This document shows positions 1-8,440 of a DNA stretch of 64,000 nucleotides, piece after piece; the stretch's first letter is position 1, and each line of letters opens with the position of its first letter. Source of the DNA: Mucilaginibacter pedocola (GTDB lineage Bacteria; Bacteroidota; Bacteroidia; Sphingobacteriales; Sphingobacteriaceae). The position numbers and the translations under genes were made by a program. Location: the NCBI RefSeq assembly GCF_002013915.1, contig NZ_MBTF01000023.1, positions 248,001 to 312,000 of the forward strand, read 5' to 3'. The notes beneath the pieces were generated by a model. It saw nothing but the letters and a program-made list of their open reading frames with translations. It searched no databases and was not told the origin of the DNA.

Positions 1-81
1 AAGCTATTTCGTAAAGCACAAGTCAAGAAATCCTCTAATCAAACGAACGGCGAAGCCCTCTTGAGTGCCGATAAAGAATGA
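1..81 (+). CDS. C-terminal end of an unidentified protein (partial)
   Basis: The first frame is open from the window edge to a TGA at 79-81, giving a 26-residue tail that is polar and lysine-rich (begins KLFRKAQVKK, ends LLSADKE). This could be the cytoplasmic tail of a larger protein whose gene lies upstream. It is too short to assign and may be chance. The next gene is on the opposite strand, so the two would be convergent. Confidence 0.3.
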   Translation, partial: KLFRKAQVKKSSNQTNGEALLSADKE

Positions 82-132
82 TTAACCTACGAAAAATCAA
101 GGTTCAGGTAAATTACCTGCACACCTGCACAT

Positions 133-3100
133 TTATTGTTCCTCCTCCGCTTTCAGGTCTTCCTTCTTTATCGTTACCGTTCCGGTGCGTTTTAGTACAC
201 CCCAGCCGCTTAGCTCGCCTTTGAGGGCTTTGCGGAGGGCCTTGAACAGGATGTAATACATCAACTGCCGCCAAATGAAACGCTGCGGGATAATGTAAAC
301 CAGCTTTTTGTAATTCTCTTTCTCCATCCGGAAGGCGATGATGGCCACAATGAAATCTACCAGTACGAACACGATGTAATACGTCAGTATCTTCCAGGGT
401 TTATCGCCCAGCAGGCCGAATATCATCATCAGGTCGGCAAGAGGGGAGAAGAGGGGCAGGAATATTTGGAAAATGAGGATATTAGGCATACCCACCATCC
501 CGAAGAATTTATACTTCTTGTTGAACAGTGCATCTTTGTTTTTCCAAAAGCTTTGGATAACCCCGAAGCTCCAACGGAAGCGTTGTTTCAGCAACATGTT
601 CAGCGTTTCAGGGGCTTCGGTATAAGCAACCGCATCGGCGCTGTTACGTACGATGTAGCCCTGCTTCAGGATGCGCATGGTGAGGTCGCAATCCTCCGCC
701 AAAGTATCATAAGTAAAGCCCCCTGCCTTAAATATGGCCGATTTACGGAAAGCGCCAATCGCACCGGGAACTACCGTGATGCTGTTGATGAGGTCGAAGG
801 CACGGCGGTCCATATTCTGCGCGGTGATATACTCTATCGATTGCCAGCGGGTGATGATATTTATCTCGTTGGCCACCTTCACGGTACCAGCAACGGCGCC
901 AATTTCCTCATCGGTAAAGTAAGCCATTAGTTGCTGTATGGCATCGTTACGCAATTGGGTATCGGCATCTATACAAACTACATAATCGTAATTTGATTTA
1001 GATATCCCGAAGTTGAGGGCAGATGCCTTGCCGCCGTTGGGCTTGGTATGCACCCGCACCAATGGATGGTCTGCATAAGCCGCTTTTACTACTTCGTAGG
1101 TATTATCCTTAGACCCGTCATCAACAAATATGATCTCAAGCTCGGGGTATTCCAGTTTCAGCAAGCTTTCAATGGTGGCCGTAGCAGTAACTTCCTCGTT
1201 GTAGGCCGGTACAATAATACTCACGGGCGGCAGGGCTGTGTTGGGTGCAACGCGCTCTTTTTTATCGCCAAAGAACTGCCTTACGGCCAGTATGCCTATC
1301 AAAATAATACGCCCGATGGCCAGGAATATGGCCGACAGGAACAGGTAGAAAATGAATTTATTACCGATAAAGAAGCCTACAATAACCACGTCATAGAACC
1401 TGCCCCAAACGGTTTTATCGTCCGAAGTTGGTAGCGGCATCAGGTCGTCTTTACTTTTATCCAGTACATCGGCAATGGTGGTGAACTGGTAGCCGTGGCT
1501 TTTGAAGAATTTGATAATACGCGGCAGTGCCTTTACGGTTTCTTCGCGGGTATCGCCACCGGCATCGTGCAGCAATATCATCGATCCGTTATCTTTTTGG
1601 CGGATGGTGCGGGCCACAATGCTATCAGCGGTTACGCCGGGCTGCCAGTCCCATGGGTCGATAGATTCGCCTATGGTGATATAGCTTTGGCGGCGGCTCT
1701 CGGCAACAGGTATAACCTCCTGCAGGGTTTGCGGCTCGGCATCGGCATTAAATGGCGGGCGGAACAATATGGTACTGCGCCCGGTGACCGATTCGATGAG
1801 TTTACGGGTAGAGTTCAGCTCCAGGTTCACCCTTTCTAAACTAATGGTAGAAATATCCGGGTGGAAGAAGGTGTGGTTACCTATTTCGTAACCTTCATCG
1901 TAAATACGTTTCAGGATAGGGATATTCTTCTCGGCCATCGAACCCACGATGAAGAAGGATGCAGGCACGTTCTCCTTTTTAAGGATATCCAATATACGCG
2001 GGGTAAACTCCGGATCGGGGCCATCGTCAAAAGTGAGTACTACTTTGCCCGGCTTTAAGCCGTAGCGGCGGATCACGTATTTGGTAGGCAGCCTGATATA
2101 GTCCTGCTTGGTGATGGTGAAGTTTTTGGGGTCCATCTTCACATCTATCTTACCGGTATCGGGCACGGTGATCAGATCCAGTACCTCGCCGCCTTCGCCC
2201 GCATAGCTTATCTTATCATTAAGGCCTACCGTATTAAAATGACGGATATCGATACCCGTTTTTTTCAACGAATCGATAGAAAGGTTCTTTTGGAAGAACG
2301 ACCATAAGCGCGGATCCTCGGCACCTAAACGCCACAGGGCAACACCACCGGTAGCCCAATCATCCGCCATGCGGATGATGTTGAAATTGGTGGCGGCATC
2401 GGCAAAGTAAACGATGTGGTTAAACCCATCATTACCCAAATAGTTAAAGTGCAGGTTGGCCGAAACCGGGTCGAAAATGATCTTGGCCTTTTTTTGCTGC
2501 GCCGTACTAATGGCCTGCTGGTAGCCTGCCGAAACGCCTATACTGTTCTCGGGCCAATCGAACCCGCCGCCTGCAATGGTGAAAATGATCTTCTCGCTGG
2601 GTATCTGCTCGCAAACAAGATCCAATATCTCCTCGGCCCAGTGCTGGTTACTCACCTCGCCGGCGTTGCTGCCATCGTAATGCTGATCAATGGCCATTAC
2701 AAAAATGTAATCGTTCAAATGCTGGAGGCGCTTCAGGTCATAAGCTTCATCCTCGGGGACAACGTTTTGCGTTACCAGCAGGTCGCTGGCGTGCAGGGTG
2801 TTATACAGCTCGTTCTGAAATTCGATAAAGTGCTTGCTGTTACGGTCCTTCACATCGTCCAGATCCACATTGATACCGTTGAAGTTGTAATGCTTCAGGC
2901 GCTCAACAATGCTGGCGATAAAAGCCGTGCGTAGTTTTTTGTTGGCAAAGATGTGCTCCACCTCTTCTACATCATACCCACCCTTGACGTTATCGTAGTT
3001 GGATAGGGTAACCAGTACCTGTTTCTTCAGTTTTTTGTTGAGGTTGATAAGGCCGGTATCCAGCGTGGTCTTCAACGTATCGGCATTTTGGCTGAACGAG

Positions 3101-3501
3101 AAACCCTCGGTTACTACCATATCTAACCGGTGCATATACTGCACCAGCGAGTTATAGGCCTGTGGCTCCCAAGGCCGATAAAAGGCCGCGTTTATACGTT
3201 TAGAGTTGTTGGGGTGCTTTAACTGGTGCAGGCGGCGTGCGCGGGCTATCTCTTCAATGGTGGCGGTTTCTACCTTAAAATCTTTATAGCGTTTTGATTT
3301 TTTGAGCGCATCCAAATCCTCCTGTGATATCTTTTTGGGCACAGGATCCAGGTTGGGGAGGATAGGATATTCGGTAGAAGTAATGGTTATAGCGGCTGCT
3401 ACGGCACCAAAGATGATCACTATTAAAAATATGCGGCTTATCCACTTAAAGCGGTTCCACCTGCCGGGGTCGTCGGCTTGAAATACCTGTTTGTTAGACA
3501 T
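133..3501 (-). CDS. Trifunctional membrane polysaccharide enzyme: GH18-like + NodB deacetylase + GT2 synthase
   Basis: A 1122-residue protein with three catalytic modules. Residues 21-41 form one membrane anchor. About 100-410 resemble a GH18 glycosidase. About 475-680 are a NodB polysaccharide deacetylase with TFDDGP (490-495), the metal-binding pair H543/H547 in NHTFFHP, RPPFNAD (581-587) and LLHD (643-646). After a second membrane region (about 704-742) comes a family 2 glycosyltransferase with VDDGS (793-797), DAD (845-847), ED (936-937) and QRFRW (973-977), then several membrane helices to about 1060. This set of modules fits processive synthesis of a beta-linked amino-sugar polymer with trimming and deacetylation on the outer face (poly-GlcNAc or chitin-like). 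The GH18 signature reads NGINVDLDD (208-216), so the usual catalytic Glu is D215. The hydrolase module may therefore be altered or inactive. Confidence 0.9.
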   Translation of the reverse strand: MSNKQVFQADDPGRWNRFKWISRIFLIVIIFGAVAAAITITSTEYPILPNLDPVPKKISQEDLDALKKSKRYKDFKVETATIEEIARARRLHQLKHPNNSKRINAAFYRPWEPQAYNSLVQYMHRLDMVVTEGFSFSQNADTLKTTLDTGLINLNKKLKKQVLVTLSNYDNVKGGYDVEEVEHIFANKKLRTAFIASIVERLKHYNFNGINVDLDDVKDRNSKHFIEFQNELYNTLHASDLLVTQNVVPEDEAYDLKRLQHLNDYIFVMAIDQHYDGSNAGEVSNQHWAEEILDLVCEQIPSEKIIFTIAGGGFDWPENSIGVSAGYQQAISTAQQKKAKIIFDPVSANLHFNYLGNDGFNHIVYFADAATNFNIIRMADDWATGGVALWRLGAEDPRLWSFFQKNLSIDSLKKTGIDIRHFNTVGLNDKISYAGEGGEVLDLITVPDTGKIDVKMDPKNFTITKQDYIRLPTKYVIRRYGLKPGKVVLTFDDGPDPEFTPRILDILKKENVPASFFIVGSMAEKNIPILKRIYDEGYEIGNHTFFHPDISTISLERVNLELNSTRKLIESVTGRSTILFRPPFNADAEPQTLQEVIPVAESRRQSYITIGESIDPWDWQPGVTADSIVARTIRQKDNGSMILLHDAGGDTREETVKALPRIIKFFKSHGYQFTTIADVLDKSKDDLMPLPTSDDKTVWGRFYDVVIVGFFIGNKFIFYLFLSAIFLAIGRIILIGILAVRQFFGDKKERVAPNTALPPVSIIVPAYNEEVTATATIESLLKLEYPELEIIFVDDGSKDNTYEVVKAAYADHPLVRVHTKPNGGKASALNFGISKSNYDYVVCIDADTQLRNDAIQQLMAYFTDEEIGAVAGTVKVANEINIITRWQSIEYITAQNMDRRAFDLINSITVVPGAIGAFRKSAIFKAGGFTYDTLAEDCDLTMRILKQGYIVRNSADAVAYTEAPETLNMLLKQRFRWSFGVIQSFWKNKDALFNKKYKFFGMVGMPNILIFQIFLPLFSPLADLMMIFGLLGDKPWKILTYYIVFVLVDFIVAIIAFRMEKENYKKLVYIIPQRFIWRQLMYYILFKALRKALKGELSGWGVLKRTGTVTIKKEDLKAEEEQ

Positions 3502-3556
3502 GAAGAGTATTTAAAAAAGAAACGATCAGGTTATGGTTGGGCAAATATCGCCTGTA

Positions 3557-3718
3557 CTATTTTGCTTTACCTTCGGGGCCAATGGCCGAAAAATCGACAC
3601 CGCACTTGCAGTTAGTGCCGCAGCCTTTTTTTGCGAAAAGGCTTTTGTACAGGTTACGCCCCACGTAAAATACGGCGGCTGCAAATAATAATATAATGAT
3701 AATTGCCTGTACGTTCAT
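3557..3718 (-). CDS. FeoB-associated Cys-rich membrane protein-like small protein
   Basis: A 53-residue protein read directly from the minus strand, starting at the ATG at 3716-3718 and ending at TAG 3557-3559. Residues 4-20 are one hydrophobic helix, followed by a basic stretch and a cysteine cluster KKGCGTNCKCG. This matches the layout of the small FeoB-associated Cys-rich membrane proteins common in Bacteroidota, which are often next to ferrous iron transporters. No feoB is visible in the window, so a role in iron handling is only suggested by family. It sits alone between the polysaccharide synthase and the VOC gene. Confidence 0.7.
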   Translation of the reverse strand: MNVQAIIIILLFAAAVFYVGRNLYKSLFAKKGCGTNCKCGVDFSAIGPEGKAK

Positions 3719-3796
3719 GACTGCAAAATTAATAGATATATATTACGTACAGACAATTAAAAAAGTATAAAGTTTAGCTTTCTTTACCTTAAGCCC

Positions 3797-4162
3797 TTAG
3801 TTTTCCGTTGAATTAAAAGTAAGGCGGTTGCCAAAAGGGTCGCCTACTTCCATCGTGAGCACATCCGGGTTCCACCCTGCTTTCTCTAATCCCGGGTTGT
3901 AGTACTTGTAATTTTTGCTGTGCAATAACTTGTGGTAATCGCGCAAGCCTTTGAAATCTTCGATATGGATACGCCCTCCCGGTGTGCAATCGCCATAATG
4001 CTCGGTAAGGTGTAGCACTATGCCCTGTAACGAAACCTGCATATAAATTGGCGAACCCTCGGGCTTGTGCTCCCAATCGATATTGAAGCCCAGCCAATCC
4101 ACATAAAACTCAATGGCCTTATCGTAGTCGAATATCCTGAATATGGGCCTTGCTATTGCCAT
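3797..4162 (-). CDS. Glyoxalase/bleomycin-resistance (VOC) superfamily protein
   Basis: A 121-residue protein with the single-module VOC pattern. The N-terminal strand has the ARPIFRIFDYDKAIEFYVDWLGF signature split over residues 4-26, a middle LHLTEHYGDCTPGG segment, and a C-terminal MEVGDPFGNRLTF strand that carries the usual DPFGN. VOC proteins include metal-dependent lyases, dioxygenases and drug-binding proteins. The LHLTEHYGD segment is reminiscent of bleomycin-binding members, but substrate cannot be read. It starts 16 bp after the stop of the ATP-grasp-like gene and is probably the last gene of that operon, so it may protect against or process the cluster's product (inference). Confidence 0.8.
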   Translation of the reverse strand: MAIARPIFRIFDYDKAIEFYVDWLGFNIDWEHKPEGSPIYMQVSLQGIVLHLTEHYGDCTPGGRIHIEDFKGLRDYHKLLHSKNYKYYNPGLEKAGWNPDVLTMEVGDPFGNRLTFNSTEN

Positions 4163-4178
4163 GGTTCTGCTCTTTAAT

Positions 4179-5372
4179 TTATTTGTGCATAAAGGCTACT
4201 GTACCGCCCACCCAATCATAATCTTTATTGTAACGCACGCCTATCATTTTGCCCTTGCTTAGCCGCGCCAGGTTTATGGCAAGGGTTGGCTTTTCATCGC
4301 TATCGGGCCAAAGGTATAGCAGGCGCACCTCTACCTTCACGCCCATATCGGGCGACTCGAGTACCGGCTCGTAGGTTACCTTCTCCTGCAATATCCAATT
4401 CTGCGGGTCGGGTATTTGCTCAATGTCGCCATCCATTATATCGATGATAACGCCCTGCCCGGCAAAACTGAAGAGGGGTTTTAGTACGTAGTTCTGCAGG
4501 TCTTCGGGGATATTTTTCACCTCGTGCAGAAACTGCGTTTTGGGTACGTAGCTGCCCTCTAAAAATGGCATAGTGAATTTGCTGATGCGGTAGAACCAGT
4601 TGGGGTGGGTTATCCATTCCACATCAAGCGGCTGGCGGATATCTACCACGCGGTTGAATATATCCTCGTCGTTATATATCTCGTCAAATATCAAGCGGTT
4701 GTATATGCGGCGGATGCGTTTCTTTTCTTCGCCATGTAGATAAAAAAGCTGGTCACCTTCCTGTATCAGGTCCTCTAACGATACCACGGGTGTGCCGATA
4801 TAATTTTCGGTGATGTAAAAATCTACCGAGGTTTTTTGCTGAGGGGCGTTCACATCCATCAGTACCACTTCATCGGGTTGGTAGGGGCCAAGGATGGTTT
4901 TCTTCAACAGATCGATATAGCCTGCTTTATCCAATCCGTTAAAATAAATGGTTTGGTTGCCGGGCACGTTAAAAGAGTGGCGGTAGTTCTCGGCCAAATG
5001 CACCTGGAAACCGTATAACGAGGGGAAGCCCTGCAGTTCTATCAGTTTGGGTACGATGTTGCCTGCTTCATCTTTACAAACCCCAAAATCTAAAGCGATG
5101 AAATGCGGGTGATCATTCTCGTGCGGGATGTGCCATTTTGCGGGGATAGCGCGCTCGGTAAGTTCTTTAAAGCCCGGCTTCAGCACGGTGGCAATAATTT
5201 CTTCACCGGCCTGCAGCAGCTTATCGCGGAAATCGTCGGTTAAAAACACCGGTGTTTCGGCAATGCGGAACTCGATGGGTTTTCGCAGCCCCTCGTTCAG
5301 CGACAGCAAAAACTCCGCATATTTCTCTTCGGTAAAGTTTTGGTTGAAGGTGCTTCTGATAGATGGGTTCAT
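4179..5372 (-). CDS. ATP-grasp-like ligase of the amidoligase cluster
   Basis: A 397-residue cytoplasmic protein without signal peptide. The C-terminal third carries ATP-grasp-like elements: a lysine followed by a flexible glycine loop in VLKPLFSFAGQGV (K298, G305, G307), the hinge-like strand WILQEKV (E330), and a metal-ligand-like VEVRLLY (E348, R350). The N-terminal half has a DFGVCKDEAG...IELQGFPSLYGFQ block that I cannot place in a named family. ATP-grasp enzymes join a carboxylate to an amine or thiol through an acyl-phosphate. Its downstream neighbours on the same strand are a VOC gene and, upstream beyond a repeat block and a GIY-YIG gene, an amidotransferase, a GCS2 ligase and another ATP-grasp enzyme. 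The fold call is moderately sure and the substrate is unknown. Confidence 0.6.
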   Translation of the reverse strand: MNPSIRSTFNQNFTEEKYAEFLLSLNEGLRKPIEFRIAETPVFLTDDFRDKLLQAGEEIIATVLKPGFKELTERAIPAKWHIPHENDHPHFIALDFGVCKDEAGNIVPKLIELQGFPSLYGFQVHLAENYRHSFNVPGNQTIYFNGLDKAGYIDLLKKTILGPYQPDEVVLMDVNAPQQKTSVDFYITENYIGTPVVSLEDLIQEGDQLFYLHGEEKKRIRRIYNRLIFDEIYNDEDIFNRVVDIRQPLDVEWITHPNWFYRISKFTMPFLEGSYVPKTQFLHEVKNIPEDLQNYVLKPLFSFAGQGVIIDIMDGDIEQIPDPQNWILQEKVTYEPVLESPDMGVKVEVRLLYLWPDSDEKPTLAINLARLSKGKMIGVRYNKDYDWVGGTVAFMHK

Positions 5373-5412
5373 AATGGTTTGTTTTATTTTAACCTCTATT
5401 TGTTAACCTCCC

Positions 5413-5509
5413 CTTGTCATCCTGAGCGATAGCGAAGGATCTGTTAGCGACTATGCATTACCGCTTTACTTTGTGGCTATCAGATGCTTCGTGCCTCAGC
5501 ATGACAAGG
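5413..5509. repeat. 97-bp interspersed element with inverted ends, copy 1
   Basis: Left end CTTGTCATCCTGAG and right end CTCAGCATGACAAG are inverted copies with one mismatch. The left arm continues with CGATAGCGAAGGATC. Other 97-bp copies lie at 5518-5614 and 51514-51610, and a half copy in reverse orientation at 6041-6075. No reading frame inside. This looks like a non-autonomous (MITE or REP-like) element. Copies 1 and 2 fill most of the gap 5373-5620. Confidence 0.8.
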
Positions 5510-5517
5510 ATTTTTAT

Positions 5518-5614
5518 TTTGTCATCCTGAGCGATAGCGAAGGATCTATTAGCCACAATGTGATCGCCACCTTGCAAATCGCCTATCAGATGCTTCGTAC
5601 CACAGCATGACAAA
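5518..5614. repeat. 97-bp interspersed element with inverted ends, copy 2
   Basis: Same family and exactly the same length as the element at 5413-5509, in the same orientation, 8 bp further along. The left arm TTTGTCATCCTGAGCGATAG is nearly identical; the centre differs. It ends 6 bp before the stop codon of the GIY-YIG gene. Confidence 0.8.
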
Positions 5615-5620
5615 AGGCGC

Positions 5621-5944
5621 TTATCCTGTAAATACCGGCGGCCATTCCATGATCTCGCTATTTAAGAACGTCCAATTAGGATTTTCTTGTTCAATCAATT
5701 TTATCTTTTTCGCCCTTACCCAACCTTTGATCTCCTTTTCGCGCTCGATAGCATAGTTCACATATTGGTGCCTTTCGTAGTAAACCAAATAAAAGCATTT
5801 GTATTTAGCGGTGAAACTATCTGCCTGATCTTTACCGAAGTAATGTTCATATAACCTCCTGTCCAGGTCGTTCGTGACGCCGGTATATAACACCTTCTTG
5901 GTATAATTGGTTAGAATGTAGGTGTAGAAGTTATATTGTCGCAT
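5621..5944 (-). CDS. GIY-YIG nuclease family protein (UPF0213-like)
   Basis: A 107-residue single-domain GIY-YIG protein. The family core is visible as YTYILTN followed by VLYTGVTNDLDRRLYEH, with the typical FTAKY...LVYYE and a basic helix IEREKEIKGWVRAKK that carries the conserved Glu region. These small proteins resemble the catalytic domain of structure-specific nucleases, but most have no tested function. The gene interrupts the ligase cluster and lies between palindromic repeats: a 97-bp element ends 6 bp beyond its stop codon, and a reverse-oriented half copy lies about 100 bp upstream of its start. This placement suggests the gene and the repeats moved in together. Confidence 0.85.
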   Translation of the reverse strand: MRQYNFYTYILTNYTKKVLYTGVTNDLDRRLYEHYFGKDQADSFTAKYKCFYLVYYERHQYVNYAIEREKEIKGWVRAKKIKLIEQENPNWTFLNSEIMEWPPVFTG

Positions 5945-6040
5945 TAGATACTTATTTCACTCATATACCCTATAAGCTGATCAGCACAGCAACTACCGCA
6001 CAAAGCATGGCGTTCATAGCGTGAAGGCAATGCATTGTGG

Positions 6041-6075
6041 CTAATAGATTCTTTGCTATCGCTCAGAATGACAAA
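6041..6075. repeat. Half copy of the 97-bp element, reverse orientation
   Basis: Reads CTAATAGATTCTTTGCTATC then GCTCAGAATGACAAA. This is the reverse complement of the left arm of the elements at 5413 and 5518, including the ATCTATTAGCCACAATG continuation of copy 2. Together with copy 2 it brackets the GIY-YIG gene as an inverted pair. Confidence 0.7.
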
Positions 6076-6106
6076 TTAGCAATGCCCCTGCAATTTACCA
6101 AAGAAC

Positions 6107-6940
6107 TTATACCTTCTCCACGCGCAACAACGCCGCATCCAAAAAGTTGGGGATGATGGTGTTTTGGGTATGGGCTATTTTGTCGGGATCATCAAGCCGT
6201 TCCAGCATTTCGCGGTACTTGGCCTCGCCGTGTTCGTTTATAACTTCTTCTTTCTTTTCTTCGCGCAGCAACATGCCCTTAACGCCTATTGGATCTGCTT
6301 CGGGGTGGAACTGTGTAGCAAAGAAATACTCGCTGAACCTGATGGCCATCATAGCGCGGGGCAGATCTACATGCGGGCGCTTCTTCTCCAGGGCCAGCAG
6401 TTTCATGCCCAGCTGTTCAAAGCGGCTCATGTCCGGGTTTATCACCTGCCAGCTACGCGAGTCTACGGTGTAGAACGGGTCATGAAGGTTTTCGAAGACC
6501 TGGTCGTGCTTGCCGGCATCGGTTAAATGCACCGGCAATATCCCGAACGATGGCGAGCGGCGTAAACCTATCTCGCCCAAGCCATATTTGCGGCACATCA
6601 ACTGGAACGAATGGCACACAAAAAACACCGGCTTTTTATCATGCCCGTTGCCCAGGTTCTTATCCTCCAGTTTATCTATCAGCCTGAAGTACTTTTTCTC
6701 CCACTCGGTGCCCTCGCTATCTATCGGGCTGCCCGGGCCGCCGCTGGAGATATAGGCATCAAAGCCTAAGCCAGGCACCTGTGCCTTGCGGCGTACATCA
6801 AAAACCTCGTATGTTAAATTAAGGCCGTGTTTGGCCTTGTAGCGCTCCAATATCTCACGGAAACCCCGCATCCCCTCGTTGGCAATACCATCGTATAGGT
6901 CTAATATGGCAACCTTTATTTCCGCTTTACTTGTACTCAT
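6107..6940 (-). CDS. Class I glutamine amidotransferase-like protein (GuaA-type GATase fold)
   Basis: A 277-residue protein of the class I GATase superfamily. It begins with KVAILDLYDG, has the oxyanion-region strand YISSGGPGSP (63-72), a nucleophile in FFVCHSFQ (C109) and a HPE motif in ATQFHPEAD (H212, E214), so the Cys-His-Glu triad is present. The nucleophile elbow lacks the usual flanking glycines (G-x-C-x-G), which makes ordinary glutaminase activity less certain. In synthases this fold supplies ammonia to a ligase partner. Here it is next to a GCS2 ligase and two ATP-grasp-type proteins, so it may deliver ammonia for amide formation or act as a peptidase or transferase on the product (inference). 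Confidence 0.8.
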   Translation of the reverse strand: MSTSKAEIKVAILDLYDGIANEGMRGFREILERYKAKHGLNLTYEVFDVRRKAQVPGLGFDAYISSGGPGSPIDSEGTEWEKKYFRLIDKLEDKNLGNGHDKKPVFFVCHSFQLMCRKYGLGEIGLRRSPSFGILPVHLTDAGKHDQVFENLHDPFYTVDSRSWQVINPDMSRFEQLGMKLLALEKKRPHVDLPRAMMAIRFSEYFFATQFHPEADPIGVKGMLLREEKKEEVINEHGEAKYREMLERLDDPDKIAHTQNTIIPNFLDAALLRVEKV

Positions 6941-7146
6941 TTTTATTTACTACCATTCGGCTTTGTAGACCGACCCTATGCTTGCTTATTGCGCTCTAAG
7001 AAAAATCGCAAAAACCACAGGGTTAACACAACTTAACACATTTTAAAAATTATATTTTACAAATACCTGATTATAAGATATTTGTAATTTTAAGGATTGG
7101 CATAAAATGAACGCGTATAATTTCCTTAAAAGAAACTCCCATTGAG

Positions 7147-8244
7147 TTATATCCCCTTTAACGTTTGTGTGGTAATGTAATCCACAACGTCTTCAAAGTT
7201 ATTGTTTTGGTTGAAAACAGCCAACTGGCGGTCGGCGCCGGTGCCGTGTTCCAGTATTTTATGGATGTATTGCAGGTCGTCGCGGCAGCCCAAATCGTCA
7301 ACTACATCGTCAATAAAATCAAGTAGTTCCAGTACCAGCGAGCGGGTGTTCACCTCCAGCTCCTTGCCAAAATCTATCATTTTACCATCGATGCCGTAGC
7401 GGGCGGCGCGCCATTTATTTTCGTTGATAAGCGCACGGTTGTAGGTAATGAACTTCATGTTTTGCTGGCGCAATTTGTACAGCTTGGCGCAAATGGCCTG
7501 GAAGAGCGATACAAAAACCATCGTCTCATCTATCAGCATAGGGCAATCGCATATCCTGAACTCGATTGTTTCAAAGAAGGGGTGCACACGCAGATCCCAC
7601 CATATCTTCTTGGCATTATCAATACAGTTGGTTTTCACCAGCAGCTTTACGTAGTTGTCGTAATCTTCTATACTCGCAAAATAATCGGGGATACCCGTAC
7701 GCGGAAATTTATCGAACACCTTGGTACGGAACGATTTATACCCAGTGTTCCTACCTTCCCAAAATGGCGAATTGGTTGATAGTGCATACACATGCGGCAG
7801 AAAATACCTTGCCTGGTTGGCAATATGTATGGCCATCTCGCGCGATTGTATACCTACATGCACATGCAGACCGAAGATGAGGTTAGAGCGCGCCGCTTCC
7901 TGCAACTCGTCTACTATCTCGAAATACCGGGGGTGGTCGGTTATCAGCTGGTGCTGCCAGTGCGAAAAGGGGTGCGTACCGGCCGCGCCAATGCGCAAGC
8001 CAATATCGCCCGCCAATTGGGCAACCGTGCCGCGAAGCTTGGTTACTTCTTTGCGTGCCTCGGTAGTATTGCGGCAAATGTGGGTGCCCACCTCTACCAC
8101 GGCCTGGTGCATTTCTGCCTTTACCTGGTCCTCATGGATCTTCTGCGCCGCGTCAACGATCTTCTGCTCGTGCGATCTTAGCTCCCTGGTCACAGGGTCT
8201 ATCACCATAAATTCTTCTTCAACACCTAAGGTGAACTCGTTCAT
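7147..8244 (-). CDS. Carboxylate-amine ligase, GCS2 family (YbdK-like)
   Basis: A 365-residue protein of the glutamate-cysteine ligase type 2 family. It opens with LGVEEEFMVIDP (6-17), the metal and ATP-binding signature, and has the FGLHVHVGI strand (124-132) and the NKWRAARYGIDG segment near the C-terminal third. The length matches YbdK-type enzymes, which form an amide between a gamma- or alpha-carboxylate and an amine. Full glutathione synthesis is not implied, since the downstream partner is not a recognisable GshB. It lies between the amidotransferase and an ATP-grasp ligase, all on the same strand. The start ATG 8242-8244 agrees with the family N-terminus. A perfect hairpin repeat lies just upstream. 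Confidence 0.88.
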   Translation of the reverse strand: MNEFTLGVEEEFMVIDPVTRELRSHEQKIVDAAQKIHEDQVKAEMHQAVVEVGTHICRNTTEARKEVTKLRGTVAQLAGDIGLRIGAAGTHPFSHWQHQLITDHPRYFEIVDELQEAARSNLIFGLHVHVGIQSREMAIHIANQARYFLPHVYALSTNSPFWEGRNTGYKSFRTKVFDKFPRTGIPDYFASIEDYDNYVKLLVKTNCIDNAKKIWWDLRVHPFFETIEFRICDCPMLIDETMVFVSLFQAICAKLYKLRQQNMKFITYNRALINENKWRAARYGIDGKMIDFGKELEVNTRSLVLELLDFIDDVVDDLGCRDDLQYIHKILEHGTGADRQLAVFNQNNNFEDVVDYITTQTLKGI

Positions 8245-8270
8245 AATTGGTTAGGGGTTTGGTTGGTTAA

Positions 8271-8303
8271 CCATAGCGATGGGTTTCAAACCCATCGCTA
8301 TGG
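8271..8303. repeat. Perfect palindrome (REP-like)
   Basis: CCATAGCGATGGGTTT and its reverse complement are separated by a single C, giving 16-bp arms. The core GGGTTTCAA-ACCC is shared with the repeats at 43189-43345 and 43931-43980. It lies between the GCS2 gene and the upstream ATP-grasp gene and could affect mRNA stability in this operon. Confidence 0.8.
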
Positions 8304-8318
8304 TGATATCATTATCGT

Positions 8319-8429
8319 CGTCATGTTGAATTTATTTCAACACCCCATCATATAAGCCGCCACAATACTATGTCGCCATGCAAGCCGCCTACCTGTCCTG
8401 TGGGGTCCTGAAACAAGTTCAGGATGACG
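8319..8429. repeat. Hairpin element family D, copy 1 (111 bp)
   Basis: Begins CGTCATGTTGAATTTATTTC and ends CTGAAACAAGTTCAGGATGA followed by CG, which form inverted ends; the centre carries ACCCCATCATATAAGCCGCC and GGGGT. Sister copies are at 43349-43442 and 43983-44089. No coding capacity. Confidence 0.8.
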
Positions 8430-8440
8430 TTTATATTATT

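Noticed and set aside
7107..7145. 12-codon open frame as a leader peptide upstream of the amidotransferase gene
   Set aside because: It is on the plus strand, opposite to the neighbouring genes, and no hairpins of an attenuator follow.
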